From positions 2,852,001 to 2,916,000 of the forward strand of contig NZ_JACCBV010000001.1 of assembly GCF_013409785.1 (NCBI RefSeq): a DNA stretch of 64,000 nt, in the 5' to 3' direction. The translations under genes and the position numbers were made by a program. Under the pieces are notes generated by a model. It saw only the letters and a list, made by a program, of their open reading frames with translations, ran no database searches and was not told where the DNA came from. The DNA comes from Microbacterium immunditiarum (lineage in GTDB: Bacteria > Actinomycetota > Actinomycetes > Actinomycetales > Microbacteriaceae). Of this stretch, positions 9,119 to 17,715 are shown piece by piece (the first letter of the stretch is position 1; each line of letters starts with the position of its first letter).

Positions 9119-10616
9119 CGTCGCCCCCCGTTCCGGCCATCGTCTTCACCGCTTCCGCGAACCGGCGGCCCCGGTCCGCGTACGACGCGAACTGATCGAA
9201 CGAAGCCGCCGCCGGGGCGAGCAGGACGACGTCGCCGTCCTGTGCCACCTCGGCCGCGAGCTCGACCACCCGCGCCATGACATCCTCAGTCTCGGTGTCG
9301 TCGACCTCGATGACCGGCACGTCGGGCGCGTGTCGCGCGAACGCCGACACGACGTCGGTGCGTTCGGTGCCGATGACGATCGCGGCCTTGACGGATGCCC
9401 CGCGCTCGGCCACGAGGGTCGAGACGTCGACCCCCTTGAGCAGACCGCCCACGATCCACACCGCGCCGGGATACGCCGCGAGCGAGGACGCCGCCGCGTG
9501 CGGGTTCGTCGCCTTCGAGTCGTCGACCCAGGTCACGCCGCCCGCGACGGACACGACCTCGATGCGGTGCGGGTCGAGCCGGAAGGTGCGCAGCGCGTCC
9601 CGTACGGCGGACGGCGGCACATCGAGCGATCGGGCGAGTGCGGCCGCGGCGAGGATGTTCGCGACGACGTGCGGCGCCGAGAGGCCCTGCTCCGCGAGCT
9701 CGGCCACCGTCGTCAGCTCGAGCGCGCTCGTACGGCGGTCCTCGAGGAACGCGCGATCGACGAGGATCCCCTCGATCACCCCGAGGTCGCTCGGTCCGGG
9801 AACCCCGAGGTCGAACCCGATCGCGCGCGCACCCTCGACGACGTCGGCGTCCTCGACCATGCGGCGGGTCGCCTCGTCCGCCTTGTTGTACACGCACGCG
9901 ACGCGCGTGTTGTCGTACACGTGGGCCTTCGCGTCGCGGTAGGACTCGACCGAGCCGTGCCACTCGAGGTGGTCGTCGGCGAGGTTGAGGCACACGGCCG
10001 CGTGCGGCGACACGGGATCGGGGCTGCTCTGCAGTCCGAGGTACCAGAGCTGGTGGCTCGAGAGCTCGACCACGAGCGCGTCGAAGCCGGACGGGTCGCG
10101 CACCGCGTCGAGGACCGGCGTGCCGATGTTGCCGACGGGCGCCGCCCGGAGCCCTCCCGCGACGAGCATCGTCGCCGTCAGCCGGGTCGTCGTCGTCTTG
10201 CCGTTCGTGCCTGTCACGAGTACCCAGTCGGCGGGAGTGCCGTCGGGCCGGACGACCTTGTCGCGCACACGCCACGCGAGCTCGATGTCGCCCCATAGGG
10301 CGATGCCCCTCTCCTGCGCCCACGAGATGACCGGATGCCGCGGCGCGAAGCCCGGCGAGGCGACGATGACCTCGGGGTCGAAGTCGACCAGGTCGGCCGG
10401 GACCTGGTCGAGCGGTCCGATCGACGAGCGCGCGCCGATGACGGGCAAGAGGCGCGCGTACTCCTCGTCGGCGGACTCGGAGACGACGAGCACGTCCGCT
10501 CCAAGCTCGGCGAGCGTGTCGGCGACCGAGAAGCCCGTGACCGACATGCCGAGCACGGCGGCGCGGAGCCCCTTCCAATCGGCGTGCCAGCTCGTAAGCT
10601 CGTCGAGGCGGCTCAT
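9078..10616 (-). CDS. murD: UDP-MurNAc-L-Ala:D-Glu ligase MurD (512 aa)
   Basis: Cytoplasmic Mur ligase adding D-glutamate. It has GMSVTGFSVADTL in the N-terminal domain, the P-loop VTGTNGKTTTTR (134-145), LNLADDHLEWHG in the centre and the C-terminal VDDSKATNPHA. The true start is ATG 10616, which overlaps the mraY stop by 4 bases (ATGA). The reading frame is open for another 850 bases upstream, but that part is antisense-frame noise under mraY. The C-terminal 13 codons overlap ftsW. Confidence 0.97.
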   Translation of the reverse strand: MSRLDELTSWHADWKGLRAAVLGMSVTGFSVADTLAELGADVLVVSESADEEYARLLPVIGARSSIGPLDQVPADLVDFDPEVIVASPGFAPRHPVISWAQERGIALWGDIELAWRVRDKVVRPDGTPADWVLVTGTNGKTTTTRLTATMLVAGGLRAAPVGNIGTPVLDAVRDPSGFDALVVELSSHQLWYLGLQSSPDPVSPHAAVCLNLADDHLEWHGSVESYRDAKAHVYDNTRVACVYNKADEATRRMVEDADVVEGARAIGFDLGVPGPSDLGVIEGILVDRAFLEDRRTSALELTTVAELAEQGLSAPHVVANILAAAALARSLDVPPSAVRDALRTFRLDPHRIEVVSVAGGVTWVDDSKATNPHAAASSLAAYPGAVWIVGGLLKGVDVSTLVAERGASVKAAIVIGTERTDVVSAFARHAPDVPVIEVDDTETEDVMARVVELAAEVAQDGDVVLLAPAAASFDQFASYADRGRRFAEAVKTMAGTGGDGEHDADPPSRDGA

Positions 10617-11725
10617 GTGCGCGTGAGCCATTCGACGTAGAAGAGGCCGATGCCCGCGATCGCGAGCATGCCGGCGATGATCCACATGCGAACGACGATC
10701 GTGATCTCGGACCATCCGCGCATCTCGAGATGGTGGTGCAGCGGGCTCATGAGGAACAGGCGCTTGCCGCGCGTGAGCTTGAAGTACAGGCGCTGGAGGA
10801 TGACCGAGCCGGGGGCGATGACATAGACGCCCGCGACGAGCACGGCGAGCAACTCGGTGCGCGTGAGGATGCACATCGCGGCGATGACGCCGCCGATCGC
10901 CATCGAGCCGACGTCTCCCATGAAGACCTTCGCCTTGGGGGCGTTCCACCACAGGAATCCGAGCATCGCGCCCACGAAGGCGGCCGACACGATCGCGAGG
11001 TCGAAGGGGTCTCGGGTCTGGTAGCACGCCTCGCGCACGGCCGCCGACAGGGACTCGCCGCCCCAGCACGCCTGGTTGAACTGCCAGAAGGCGATGAGGC
11101 TGTAGGCGCCGACGACGAAGATCGACGCCCCCGCGGCAAGACCGTCGAGCCCATCGCTGACGTTGACGCCGTTCGAGAAGGCGACGCCGATGAACGTGAT
11201 CCACAGCGTGTACAGGATCCAGCCGGCGACGGCCCCGAGCGCCATGAACGACAGGACCGGGATGTCGCGGAACAGCGACACGTAGGGCGACGCCGGCGTC
11301 TGGCCCATGGGGCTCGGGAAGTTCAGCGCGGTGATGGCGAACGGCACCGCCACGAGCACCTGCCCCAGGATCTTGCGCCACCCGGTCAGGCCGAGGCTGC
11401 GCTGGCGGTGCACCTTCATGTAGTCGTCGATGAACCCGACCACGCCGAACCCGATCATCATCCACAGCACGAGCAGGCCCGAGATCGTGGGCGGGTTGTT
11501 GCCCGTGTAGCCGCCGACGAAGTATCCGACGATCGTCCCGACGATGAAGATCGTGCCGCCCATCGTGGGCGTGCCCCGCTTCGCGCCGTGGCTCGGGTTG
11601 TGGATGTCTTCGGGGGTGCGGATGACCTGGCCCCAGCCCCAGCGGCGGAACAGCCGCAGGAACACCGGGGTGAGGAAGAGCGTGAACGCGAGCGAGATCG
11701 CCGCCGCCGTCAGGAGTGATCTCAC
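10613..11725 (-). CDS. mraY: Phospho-MurNAc-pentapeptide transferase MraY (370 aa)
   Basis: Integral membrane enzyme making lipid I from UDP-MurNAc-pentapeptide and undecaprenyl phosphate. About ten transmembrane segments are present. The aspartate motifs are FIDDYMK (99-105) and NVSDGLDGLA (188-197), and GTPTMGG is at 51-57. The cytoplasmic HHHLEMRGW motif is near the C-terminus. It overlaps murF and murD by 4 bases each, so translation is tightly coupled. The length is normal. Confidence 0.97.
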   Translation of the reverse strand: MRSLLTAAAISLAFTLFLTPVFLRLFRRWGWGQVIRTPEDIHNPSHGAKRGTPTMGGTIFIVGTIVGYFVGGYTGNNPPTISGLLVLWMMIGFGVVGFIDDYMKVHRQRSLGLTGWRKILGQVLVAVPFAITALNFPSPMGQTPASPYVSLFRDIPVLSFMALGAVAGWILYTLWITFIGVAFSNGVNVSDGLDGLAAGASIFVVGAYSLIAFWQFNQACWGGESLSAAVREACYQTRDPFDLAIVSAAFVGAMLGFLWWNAPKAKVFMGDVGSMAIGGVIAAMCILTRTELLAVLVAGVYVIAPGSVILQRLYFKLTRGKRLFLMSPLHHHLEMRGWSEITIVVRMWIIAGMLAIAGIGLFYVEWLTRT

Positions 11726-13134
11726 GAGAACGATTCTCCCAGACGATCGCCCAGGAACCGGAGGCCCGCCGAGTTCGACGACTTCACGAGCACGCGATCG
11801 CCGTCGCGCAGCTCGCCCATGAGGTAGTCGTACGCCTCGTCGGCGGTCTCGAAGAAGACCGCCTCGTCGGACCAGGAGCCCTCGCCGACCGCGGCGAGGT
11901 ACATACGCCGCGCGTCGCGGCCGATGATCACGATGCGCGGGATGCGCAGCCGCACGGCGAGCTCGCCGATGCGGTCGTGCTCCTCCCCCGCGAACTCCCC
12001 GAGCTCGCTCATCGCGCCGAGCACGGCGACCATGCGCTCGCCGGGTCGGGTGATCTGCGCGAGCGTGCGCAGGGCGGCGCCCATCGAGTCCGGGCTCGCG
12101 TTGTAGGCGTCGTTGATGATGCGCACGCGGTCGGAGCCGAGCGGCTGCATGCGCCAGCGCTCGGCGAGCTCGAGCGTCTCGAGCCGCGCGATGGCGTCGG
12201 CCGCGGAGACTCCGAGCGCCATCGCGGTCGCGATCGCCGCGAGCGCGTTCATGACGTGGTGCTCGCCGAGCACCTTGAGACGCAGCTCGTGCCGCTCACC
12301 GCCGACGACGACGGTCGAGCGCGTGCCGTCGGGCGTGACCTCGACCTCGTCGGCGCGCACGTCGGCGCGCTCGCCTCGACCGAACCAGCGCACCGTGGCG
12401 CTCTTCTCCGCGGCGAGAGGCGCCATGCCCGCGACACGGGCGTCGTCGGCGTTGAGCACCGCGATGCCACCCGGGCGCATCGCCCGCACGAGCTCGGACT
12501 TCGCCTCGACGGTCGAGTCGATGCCGCCGAACCCGCCGGCGTGCGCGAGGCCCACCATGAGCACCACGGCGATGTCGGGCTCGACGAGACCCGCGAGCCG
12601 CGCGATCTCGCCCGGCGCGCTCGCGCCGAACTCGCTCACGAGGAAGCGCGTGTCGTGCGTGACGCGCAGCATCGTGAGCGGCGCGCCGACCTCGTTGTTG
12701 AACGACGCGCGCGGTGCGACGGTCTCGCCCTCGTCCTGCAGGATGCGCGCGAGCATGTTCTTGGTCGTCGTCTTGCCGTTGGACCCGGTGATGCCGACGA
12801 CACGGATGCCGCCACCGGCGCGCACGCGGGCGACGACCTCGCGCGCGAGGTCGGCGAGCGCCGCGACGGCGTCCGCCACCACCACCTGCGAGACGGCGGC
12901 GTCGACGACGTGCTCGACGATCGCAAGGACGGCGCCGCGCTCGACGGCGGCGTCGACGAACCGGTGTCCGTCAGTCGTGTCACCGGGCTTGGCGACGAAG
13001 ACGCCACCCGGCTCGATGAGCCGCGAATCGGTGTCGACCGCGCCCGAGACGGTGGTCTCGGGCGTGTCGCCATCGGCGAGATGAAGGGTTCCCGAGACGG
13101 CGCGGGCAAGCTCGTCGAGGGTCAGGCTGATCAT
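11722..13134 (-). CDS. murF: UDP-MurNAc-tripeptide:D-Ala-D-Ala ligase MurF (470 aa)
   Basis: Cytoplasmic Mur ligase adding the D-Ala-D-Ala dipeptide. The P-loop is GITGSNGKTTTKNM (114-127), with NEVGAPLT and NDAYNASPDSM further on, all typical of MurF rather than MurE. The N-terminal domain reads DSRLIEPGGVFVA. It follows ftsI after only 22 bases. In most actinobacterial clusters murE sits exactly here, and it is absent. The third residue of the stem peptide must therefore be added by a MurE encoded elsewhere. Confidence 0.96.
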   Translation of the reverse strand: MISLTLDELARAVSGTLHLADGDTPETTVSGAVDTDSRLIEPGGVFVAKPGDTTDGHRFVDAAVERGAVLAIVEHVVDAAVSQVVVADAVAALADLAREVVARVRAGGGIRVVGITGSNGKTTTKNMLARILQDEGETVAPRASFNNEVGAPLTMLRVTHDTRFLVSEFGASAPGEIARLAGLVEPDIAVVLMVGLAHAGGFGGIDSTVEAKSELVRAMRPGGIAVLNADDARVAGMAPLAAEKSATVRWFGRGERADVRADEVEVTPDGTRSTVVVGGERHELRLKVLGEHHVMNALAAIATAMALGVSAADAIARLETLELAERWRMQPLGSDRVRIINDAYNASPDSMGAALRTLAQITRPGERMVAVLGAMSELGEFAGEEHDRIGELAVRLRIPRIVIIGRDARRMYLAAVGEGSWSDEAVFFETADEAYDYLMGELRDGDRVLVKSSNSAGLRFLGDRLGESFS

Positions 13135-13156
13135 GTCTTCTCCGGGATGCGGGGGC

Positions 13157-14941
13157 TCACCCGAACTTCGGGAGCACCTCGGCCGCCGCCGTCGCGGGCA
13201 TCACACGGTACGTCTTGAGCACCTGTGTCATCGCCTTCTGGAACGCGGGCGCGTTGGCACCAGACGACTTTATCCTGGTGGGCTCGTCGAGGGTGACAGC
13301 GACGACGAACTGGGGGTCCTCGGCCGGAGCGAACCCGATCATCGTCGTGAAGTACGAGCCCGCCTTGTAGCGGCCGTTGCCGTCGGACTTCTCACCGGTG
13401 CCCGTCTTCACCCCGATGCGGTACCCGGGGATCTCGACCTGGCTCGCGTAGTTGGCCTGCAGCGCGACGTTCTCGAGGATCGCTCGCACCTGCGCGGAAG
13501 TCTGCTCGCTGACCACGCGCACCGGGTCCGGAAGGTCGGGCGTGACGACCGTCCCGTCGGACCTCGTGCACGACTCGACGAGCGACAGCGGCATCCGCAC
13601 ACCGTCGTTCACGATCCCGGCGTACGCGCCGACCAGTTCGGGCAGGGTCGTCGTCACGCCCTGGCCGTACGAGGTGTTGTAGACCGTCTGGGCGTCCCAC
13701 TCGGACGCGGGGCGCAGCAGGCCGTGCTGCTCGCCCGCAAAGCCCACCGCGCTCCCCTGGCCGATGCCGAACCTCTTCAGGTAGTCGTACCGGGTCTGCG
13801 GGTCGATCGCCTCGCTGAACTTCGAGATGCCGGCGTTCGACGAGTCGATGAGCACGCCCGAGAGCGTGTACTGGTAGGCCGGATGCGAGAACGCGTCGCG
13901 CACGCGCGCGCCGTTCGGGAACCGCTCGTCGCTCGACGCGATCACGGTCGACAGCGGCGTCAGGCCGCCCGCGTCGATCACCGTCGCCGCCGTGAGCGTC
14001 TTGAACGTCGACCCCGGCTCGAACCAGTTCACGAACGCGCGGCTGCCGCGATCGGCATCCGGGGAGGCCTGCACGTCGTTCGGGTCGACGGTCGGGAACT
14101 CCGCGAGCGCCCGGATCTTGCCCGTCTCGACCTCGGCCACCATGATCGAGCCGCTGAGCGCGCCCATGTCCTGCACCTGCTCGGCGATGAGCTGCTGCAG
14201 GAACCACTGCAGGTCGCGGTTGATCGTGAGCTGCAGCGTGCCGCCGTCGACGGCGTCCTCGCGCCGCTCCGTGCCGGGGATGACGACGCCGTCGGCACCG
14301 CGCTGATACGCGACACGGCCGTCCTCGGCGGCGAGGCAGTCGTCCTCGCTCAGCTCGATCCCCGCGAGCGGGTCGCCGTCGACGCCCACGAAGCCGACGA
14401 GGTTGCCGGCGACGGCGCCGTCGGGATACGTGCGGGCCGGATGCGGAAGGCACGCGATGTACGGGCGGTCGAGGTCCGCGAGCGCGCGGTACTGGTGCGT
14501 CGAGACGCGCTTCTGGAGGTACGCGAAGCGGGAGTCGGGATCCTCCTGCAGGGCGGACTCGACGATGCCGCGCACCTCGTCCGGCGTCTTCCCGATGATC
14601 TCGGCGACGTCGTCCGACACGTCGGTCCACAGCGGGTCGTCCGATCTGCCGGCGAGGATCTTCTCGTCGAGCTGCGTGATGAGGAGCGGATCGAGCTGGC
14701 AGTCGTACAGCAGGATGCTCCCGGCCAGCGGCTGCCCGGTCTCGTCCAGGATGGGACCGCGCTCGCCGTACAGCGTGCGCGAGCCCGCGAGCGCGATGTC
14801 CATCGAGTCGGCGATGTGGTCGTCGGCGTTCACGACCTGGATGTCGACGAGTCGCACGATGAACCCGGCGAGCACCGCGAGGACGACGGCGAGCGCGACG
14901 ACGGTCCGCCGGCGCGGGCTGCGTGTGGCTTTCGTCGTCAT
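13157..14941 (-). CDS. ftsI: Septal transpeptidase FtsI/PBP2B (594 aa)
   Basis: Class B penicillin-binding protein that cross-links septal peptidoglycan with FtsW. It has a short cytoplasmic tail, one transmembrane helix (about 13-30), a pedestal domain and a transpeptidase domain with STFK (Ser311, 311-314), SSN (367-369) and KTGTG near 510. It ends at PKFG with no PASTA domains, unlike many Firmicute homologues. Four bases separate it from ftsL. Confidence 0.97.
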   Translation of the reverse strand: MTTKATRSPRRRTVVALAVVLAVLAGFIVRLVDIQVVNADDHIADSMDIALAGSRTLYGERGPILDETGQPLAGSILLYDCQLDPLLITQLDEKILAGRSDDPLWTDVSDDVAEIIGKTPDEVRGIVESALQEDPDSRFAYLQKRVSTHQYRALADLDRPYIACLPHPARTYPDGAVAGNLVGFVGVDGDPLAGIELSEDDCLAAEDGRVAYQRGADGVVIPGTERREDAVDGGTLQLTINRDLQWFLQQLIAEQVQDMGALSGSIMVAEVETGKIRALAEFPTVDPNDVQASPDADRGSRAFVNWFEPGSTFKTLTAATVIDAGGLTPLSTVIASSDERFPNGARVRDAFSHPAYQYTLSGVLIDSSNAGISKFSEAIDPQTRYDYLKRFGIGQGSAVGFAGEQHGLLRPASEWDAQTVYNTSYGQGVTTTLPELVGAYAGIVNDGVRMPLSLVESCTRSDGTVVTPDLPDPVRVVSEQTSAQVRAILENVALQANYASQVEIPGYRIGVKTGTGEKSDGNGRYKAGSYFTTMIGFAPAEDPQFVVAVTLDEPTRIKSSGANAPAFQKAMTQVLKTYRVMPATAAAEVLPKFG

Positions 14942-14945
14942 GTGC

Positions 14946-15590
14946 TCAGTGGGTCTCCGGGATGGGCAGGCCGTCGGTCAGTGCGGGCGGGGTGTTCACG
15001 ACTCCGCCGCCGTCGTCGGCGCCGGTCGCGGCATCCGTCTCGACCACCGTGCGTCCTTCGATCGTCGCGTCCGGGTCGGTCACGAGCGGCGTGTCCTCGA
15101 CGAGGGCGTTCGGCACGGCGGCGCGACCGAGCGCATCGATCGACGACGACCCGAACGACACCTGCCCGGGCCCGAGCAGGGAGCCGTCGCTCAGGCGCAG
15201 ATAGGACGGCGCCTCGTCGATCACCATGCCGAGGGCGGTCGCGTTCGCGGCGAGGAACTGCGGGGAGCTCAGACCCGCGATATCGTCCTGCAGCATCTGC
15301 TTCTGGTACGTGAGGGCGCGCTGCTCCTGGGTGAGCTTGGACATCTCGTACGAGCCCTGCGTCATGAGGATCGACAGCGCCATCTGGGCCGCGCCGATCG
15401 CGAGGGCGCCGACGACCGCGACGATGCCGTACACGAGCTTCGGACGGCGCCGGCGCCGGCGCCGGGCGGGTGCGTCGACGACGCGCAGGCGGCGGCCGGG
15501 AGACTGCCGCTCCGGCAGCGGCGCGGCGACGGCGACCGCCGCCGCTGCCGGCGTCATGCCGAGGATCTCGGCGCTGGGCGCGGCGTTCAT
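14946..15590 (-). CDS. FtsL-like bitopic divisome protein (214 aa)
   Basis: By position and architecture this is the actinobacterial FtsL equivalent. A basic cytoplasmic segment (RRRRRRR at 43-49) precedes one transmembrane helix (about 52-75) and a short heptad coiled coil (about 80-108, [20 protein letters not shown]). A long low-complexity extracellular tail rich in Asp, Thr and Gly follows. The ATG at 15590 has a strong AAGGAGG and overlaps the rsmH stop by 4 bases. FtsL sequences are poorly conserved, so the call rests on gene order and topology. Confidence 0.82.
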   Translation of the reverse strand: MNAAPSAEILGMTPAAAAVAVAAPLPERQSPGRRLRVVDAPARRRRRRRPKLVYGIVAVVGALAIGAAQMALSILMTQGSYEMSKLTQEQRALTYQKQMLQDDIAGLSSPQFLAANATALGMVIDEAPSYLRLSDGSLLGPGQVSFGSSSIDALGRAAVPNALVEDTPLVTDPDATIEGRTVVETDAATGADDGGGVVNTPPALTDGLPIPETH

Positions 15591-16558
15591 GCGGTCGCCT
15601 CCTTCGCGTGTGCGGGACGGATTCGCTCGGCGGCGCGCAGGCGCACCGGAGTCGCGCGGGGGTTGCGCGCTCGCTCTTCCTCGGTCGCCTGCTCCGCGCC
15701 CTTCACGAGGAGCCGGAAGCGCGGGGCGTGCTCGGGGAGCTCGACCGGGAGTCCGGCCGGTGCGGTCGACGCGGATGCCTCGGCCAGCGCGCGCTTGACG
15801 AGGCGGTCCTCGAGCGACTGGTACGCGAGCACCACGATGCGCCCGCCCACCGTGAGCAGGTCGAGCGCCGCCGGGACGGCCCGCTCGAGCACGGACAGCT
15901 CGCGGTTGACCTCGATGCGCAGCGCCTGGAAGACGCGCTTGGCCGGATGCCCCGTCCGCTGCGCCGCGTACGGCGTCGCCTTCGTGAGGATGTCGACGAG
16001 CCGGCCCGACCGCTCGATCGGACCCTCGGCGCGCGCCGCCACGATCGCCCGCGCGTAGCGGGCCGACAGCTTCTCCTCGCCGTAGCGCTCGAAGATGCGC
16101 CGCAGCTCGCCCTCGCTGTACGTCGCGAGGATGTCGGCGGCCGTCGTCCCCGACGACTGGTCCATGCGCATGTCGAGCGGCGCGTCCTGGGCGTAGGCGA
16201 AGCCGCGCTCGGCCTCGTCCAGCTGGAGCGAGGAGACCCCGAGATCGAAGAGGATGCCGTTCACCTCGGGTCGCCCGGTCGAGGCGACCGCGTCGGCGAT
16301 TCCGTCGTACACCGTGTGCACGAGCGTCACGCGGTCCCCGAAGGGCGCGAGCCGGCCGCCCGCGATGCGCAGCGCCTCGGTGTCGCGGTCGAGCCCGACG
16401 ACGTGGAGGTCGGGGAACCGCTCGAGGAACGCCTCGGTGTGACCGCCCATGCCGAGCGTCGCGTCGACGAGGACGGCGTCCGGACCCTCGAGGGCGGGCG
16501 CGAGCAGCTCGATGCAGCGCTCGAGCATGACGGGGGTGTGGATGTCGCGGAGGTTCAT
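15587..16558 (-). CDS. rsmH: 16S rRNA m4C1402 methyltransferase RsmH (323 aa)
   Basis: SAM-dependent methyltransferase (MraW) acting on 16S rRNA C1402. It starts [14 protein letters not shown], has the SAM loop [14 protein letters not shown] and later [19 protein letters not shown]. The C-terminal [14 protein letters not shown] matches the family's SFHSLEDR region with Tyr-Gln in place of Phe-His. ATG 16558 is chosen by homology; a reading 18 codons longer is open, and neither has a strong ribosome site. A 104-base gap separates it from mraZ. Confidence 0.95.
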   Translation of the reverse strand: MNLRDIHTPVMLERCIELLAPALEGPDAVLVDATLGMGGHTEAFLERFPDLHVVGLDRDTEALRIAGGRLAPFGDRVTLVHTVYDGIADAVASTGRPEVNGILFDLGVSSLQLDEAERGFAYAQDAPLDMRMDQSSGTTAADILATYSEGELRRIFERYGEEKLSARYARAIVAARAEGPIERSGRLVDILTKATPYAAQRTGHPAKRVFQALRIEVNRELSVLERAVPAALDLLTVGGRIVVLAYQSLEDRLVKRALAEASASTAPAGLPVELPEHAPRFRLLVKGAEQATEEERARNPRATPVRLRAAERIRPAHAKEATA

Positions 16559-16662
16559 GATGAGGGCGGCCTTGTCCCTCGGCCCTGATCCCCATCCGCT
16601 TCGACCTGGCACCGGGGAAGGTGCGCCAGGGCGGGAGCGGCTGGGAGTCAGGGCCGAGGGCC

Positions 16663-17094
16663 TCAGAACAGGCCCGGGATCACCTCCTGCTCCATCTCGG
16701 CGTAGCTCTCTTCATTGCCGTCGACGTAGGCGTTCCACGCGTCGGCGTTCCAGATCTCGGCGTGCGCGCCCACGCCGGTGACGACGAGGTCGCGCTCCAG
16801 ACCTGCGTAGGTGCGCAGCGGAGGGGGGATGGTTATGCGGTTCTGGCTGTCGGGCTTCTCGGCGCTCGCGCCCGAGAGGAACATGCGGAGGAAGTCGCGG
16901 GCCTGCTTGTTGGAGAGCGGCGCCTCGCGGATGCGCTCGTGGATCCGCTCGAACTCGTCTGTGCTGAACACATACAGGCAGCGCTCCTGCCCCCGGGTGA
17001 CGACCACGCCGGAGCCGAGATCGTCGCGGAACTTGGCGGGGAGGATGACGCGACCCTTGTCGTCGAGCTTGGGAGTGTGCGTGCCAAGAAGCAT
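16663..17094 (-). CDS. mraZ: Transcriptional regulator MraZ (143 aa)
   Basis: DNA-binding protein of the SpoVT/AbrB-like fold, first gene of the dcw cluster and its likely autorepressor. Two MraZ repeats are visible: [20 protein letters not shown] (residues 4-23), then [18 protein letters not shown] start at ATG 17094, giving 143 residues and the conserved MLLGTH beginning; a GTG two codons earlier is possible. GAGGGGG lies upstream. The operator repeats it would bind are visible 40-70 bases before the gene. Confidence 0.97.
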   Translation of the reverse strand: MLLGTHTPKLDDKGRVILPAKFRDDLGSGVVVTRGQERCLYVFSTDEFERIHERIREAPLSNKQARDFLRMFLSGASAEKPDSQNRITIPPPLRTYAGLERDLVVTGVGAHAEIWNADAWNAYVDGNEESYAEMEQEVIPGLF

Positions 17095-17133
17095 CGACAC
17101 TTCACCCCCTCACAGCCGGCCCCCGCCAGGTTG

Positions 17134-17168
17134 GTCGCCACTTTACTCCACTTCCCTCCACTTCGTAA
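17134..17168 (-). promoter_or_regulatory. mraZ promoter with MraZ-box repeats
   Basis: On the minus strand three 10-base direct repeats AAGTGGAGGG, AAGTGGAGTA and AAGTGGCGAC cover 17163-17134. A -35-like TTACGA (17168-17163) and -10 TAAAGT (17145-17140) are 17 bases apart, so two of the repeats fill the spacer. MraZ is known to repress its own operon by binding short TGG-containing direct repeats with about 10-base period. This predicts autorepression of the whole cluster. Confidence 0.8.
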
Positions 17169-17225
17169 CCAGATCCACCCCGACGCGCCGTGCGCGGCGA
17201 AGAAGCGCGTGCAGAGCGCACAAAA

Positions 17226-17251
17226 AAGCACCGACCCTCGGGTCGGTGCTT
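17226..17251 (-). terminator. Rho-independent terminator after the DUF3040 gene
   Basis: AAGCACCGACC and GGTCGGTGCTT form a perfect 11-base stem with a 4-base loop. On the minus strand it is followed by a T run (TTTTTTG). It begins 27 bases after the DUF3040 stop and insulates the mraZ promoter. Confidence 0.88.
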
Positions 17252-17278
17252 CGATGCGGATTCAGCGGATGCGGCGGA

Positions 17279-17650
17279 TCAGCGTTCCCCCTGCCGGCGG
17301 TCCCAGCGGTCGTTCATGCGATCCATGAAGGACGACGACGACTTCGGCTTGTGCTCACGCGCCGGTGCGGCACCGGCTGCGGTCGCTCCCCCGCCACGGG
17401 TGGGGGTCACTGCGAGGATCACGCCGCCCAGCATGACGACGAATCCGATGACGCCGACGATGACAAGCGGAACCGAGACGCCGGCGATGAGGCCGCCGAG
17501 GCCGATGAGCACCAGCACGGTGCCGAGCACGATGTTGCGATAGCTCAGCGAACGGCCGCCTCCACGCGCGCTCACGACATCGGCGTCGTTGCGCATGAGA
17601 TGGCGTTCCATCTCATCGAGCAGACGCTGCTCCTGTTCGGAGAGTGGCAT
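17279..17650 (-). CDS. DUF3040 membrane protein (123 aa)
   Basis: Small actinobacterial membrane protein. The DUF3040 N-terminus MPLSEQEQRLLDEMERHL is cytoplasmic. Two hydrophobic helices follow (about 39-60 and 62-83), then a basic tail (RMNDRWDRRQGER). ATG 17650 has AGAGGGGG upstream. It sits just upstream of mraZ, as its mycobacterial counterpart Rv2169c sits near Rv2166c (recalled). The function is unknown; it has its own terminator. Confidence 0.85.
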   Translation of the reverse strand: MPLSEQEQRLLDEMERHLMRNDADVVSARGGGRSLSYRNIVLGTVLVLIGLGGLIAGVSVPLVIVGVIGFVVMLGGVILAVTPTRGGGATAAGAAPAREHKPKSSSSFMDRMNDRWDRRQGER

Positions 17651-17703
17651 GCATCCCCCTCTTTGGGCTCTGACGCCTCGATTCTACGCGGCGCTGGGAT
17701 CAC

Positions 17704-17709
17704 TAGGCT
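17704..17709 (+). promoter_or_regulatory. -10 element TAGGCT, leaderless polyprenyl synthase
   Basis: TAGGCT ends 6 bases before GTG 17716 and no Shine-Dalgarno sequence is present, so the transcript probably starts at or next to the GTG. Confidence 0.6.
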
Positions 17710-17715
17710 AGGCCC

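Noticed and set aside
10617..11465. Upstream extension of murD in frame
   Set aside because: The extension overlaps mraY in another frame and has no MurD homology; ATG 10616 overlapping the mraY stop is the real start.
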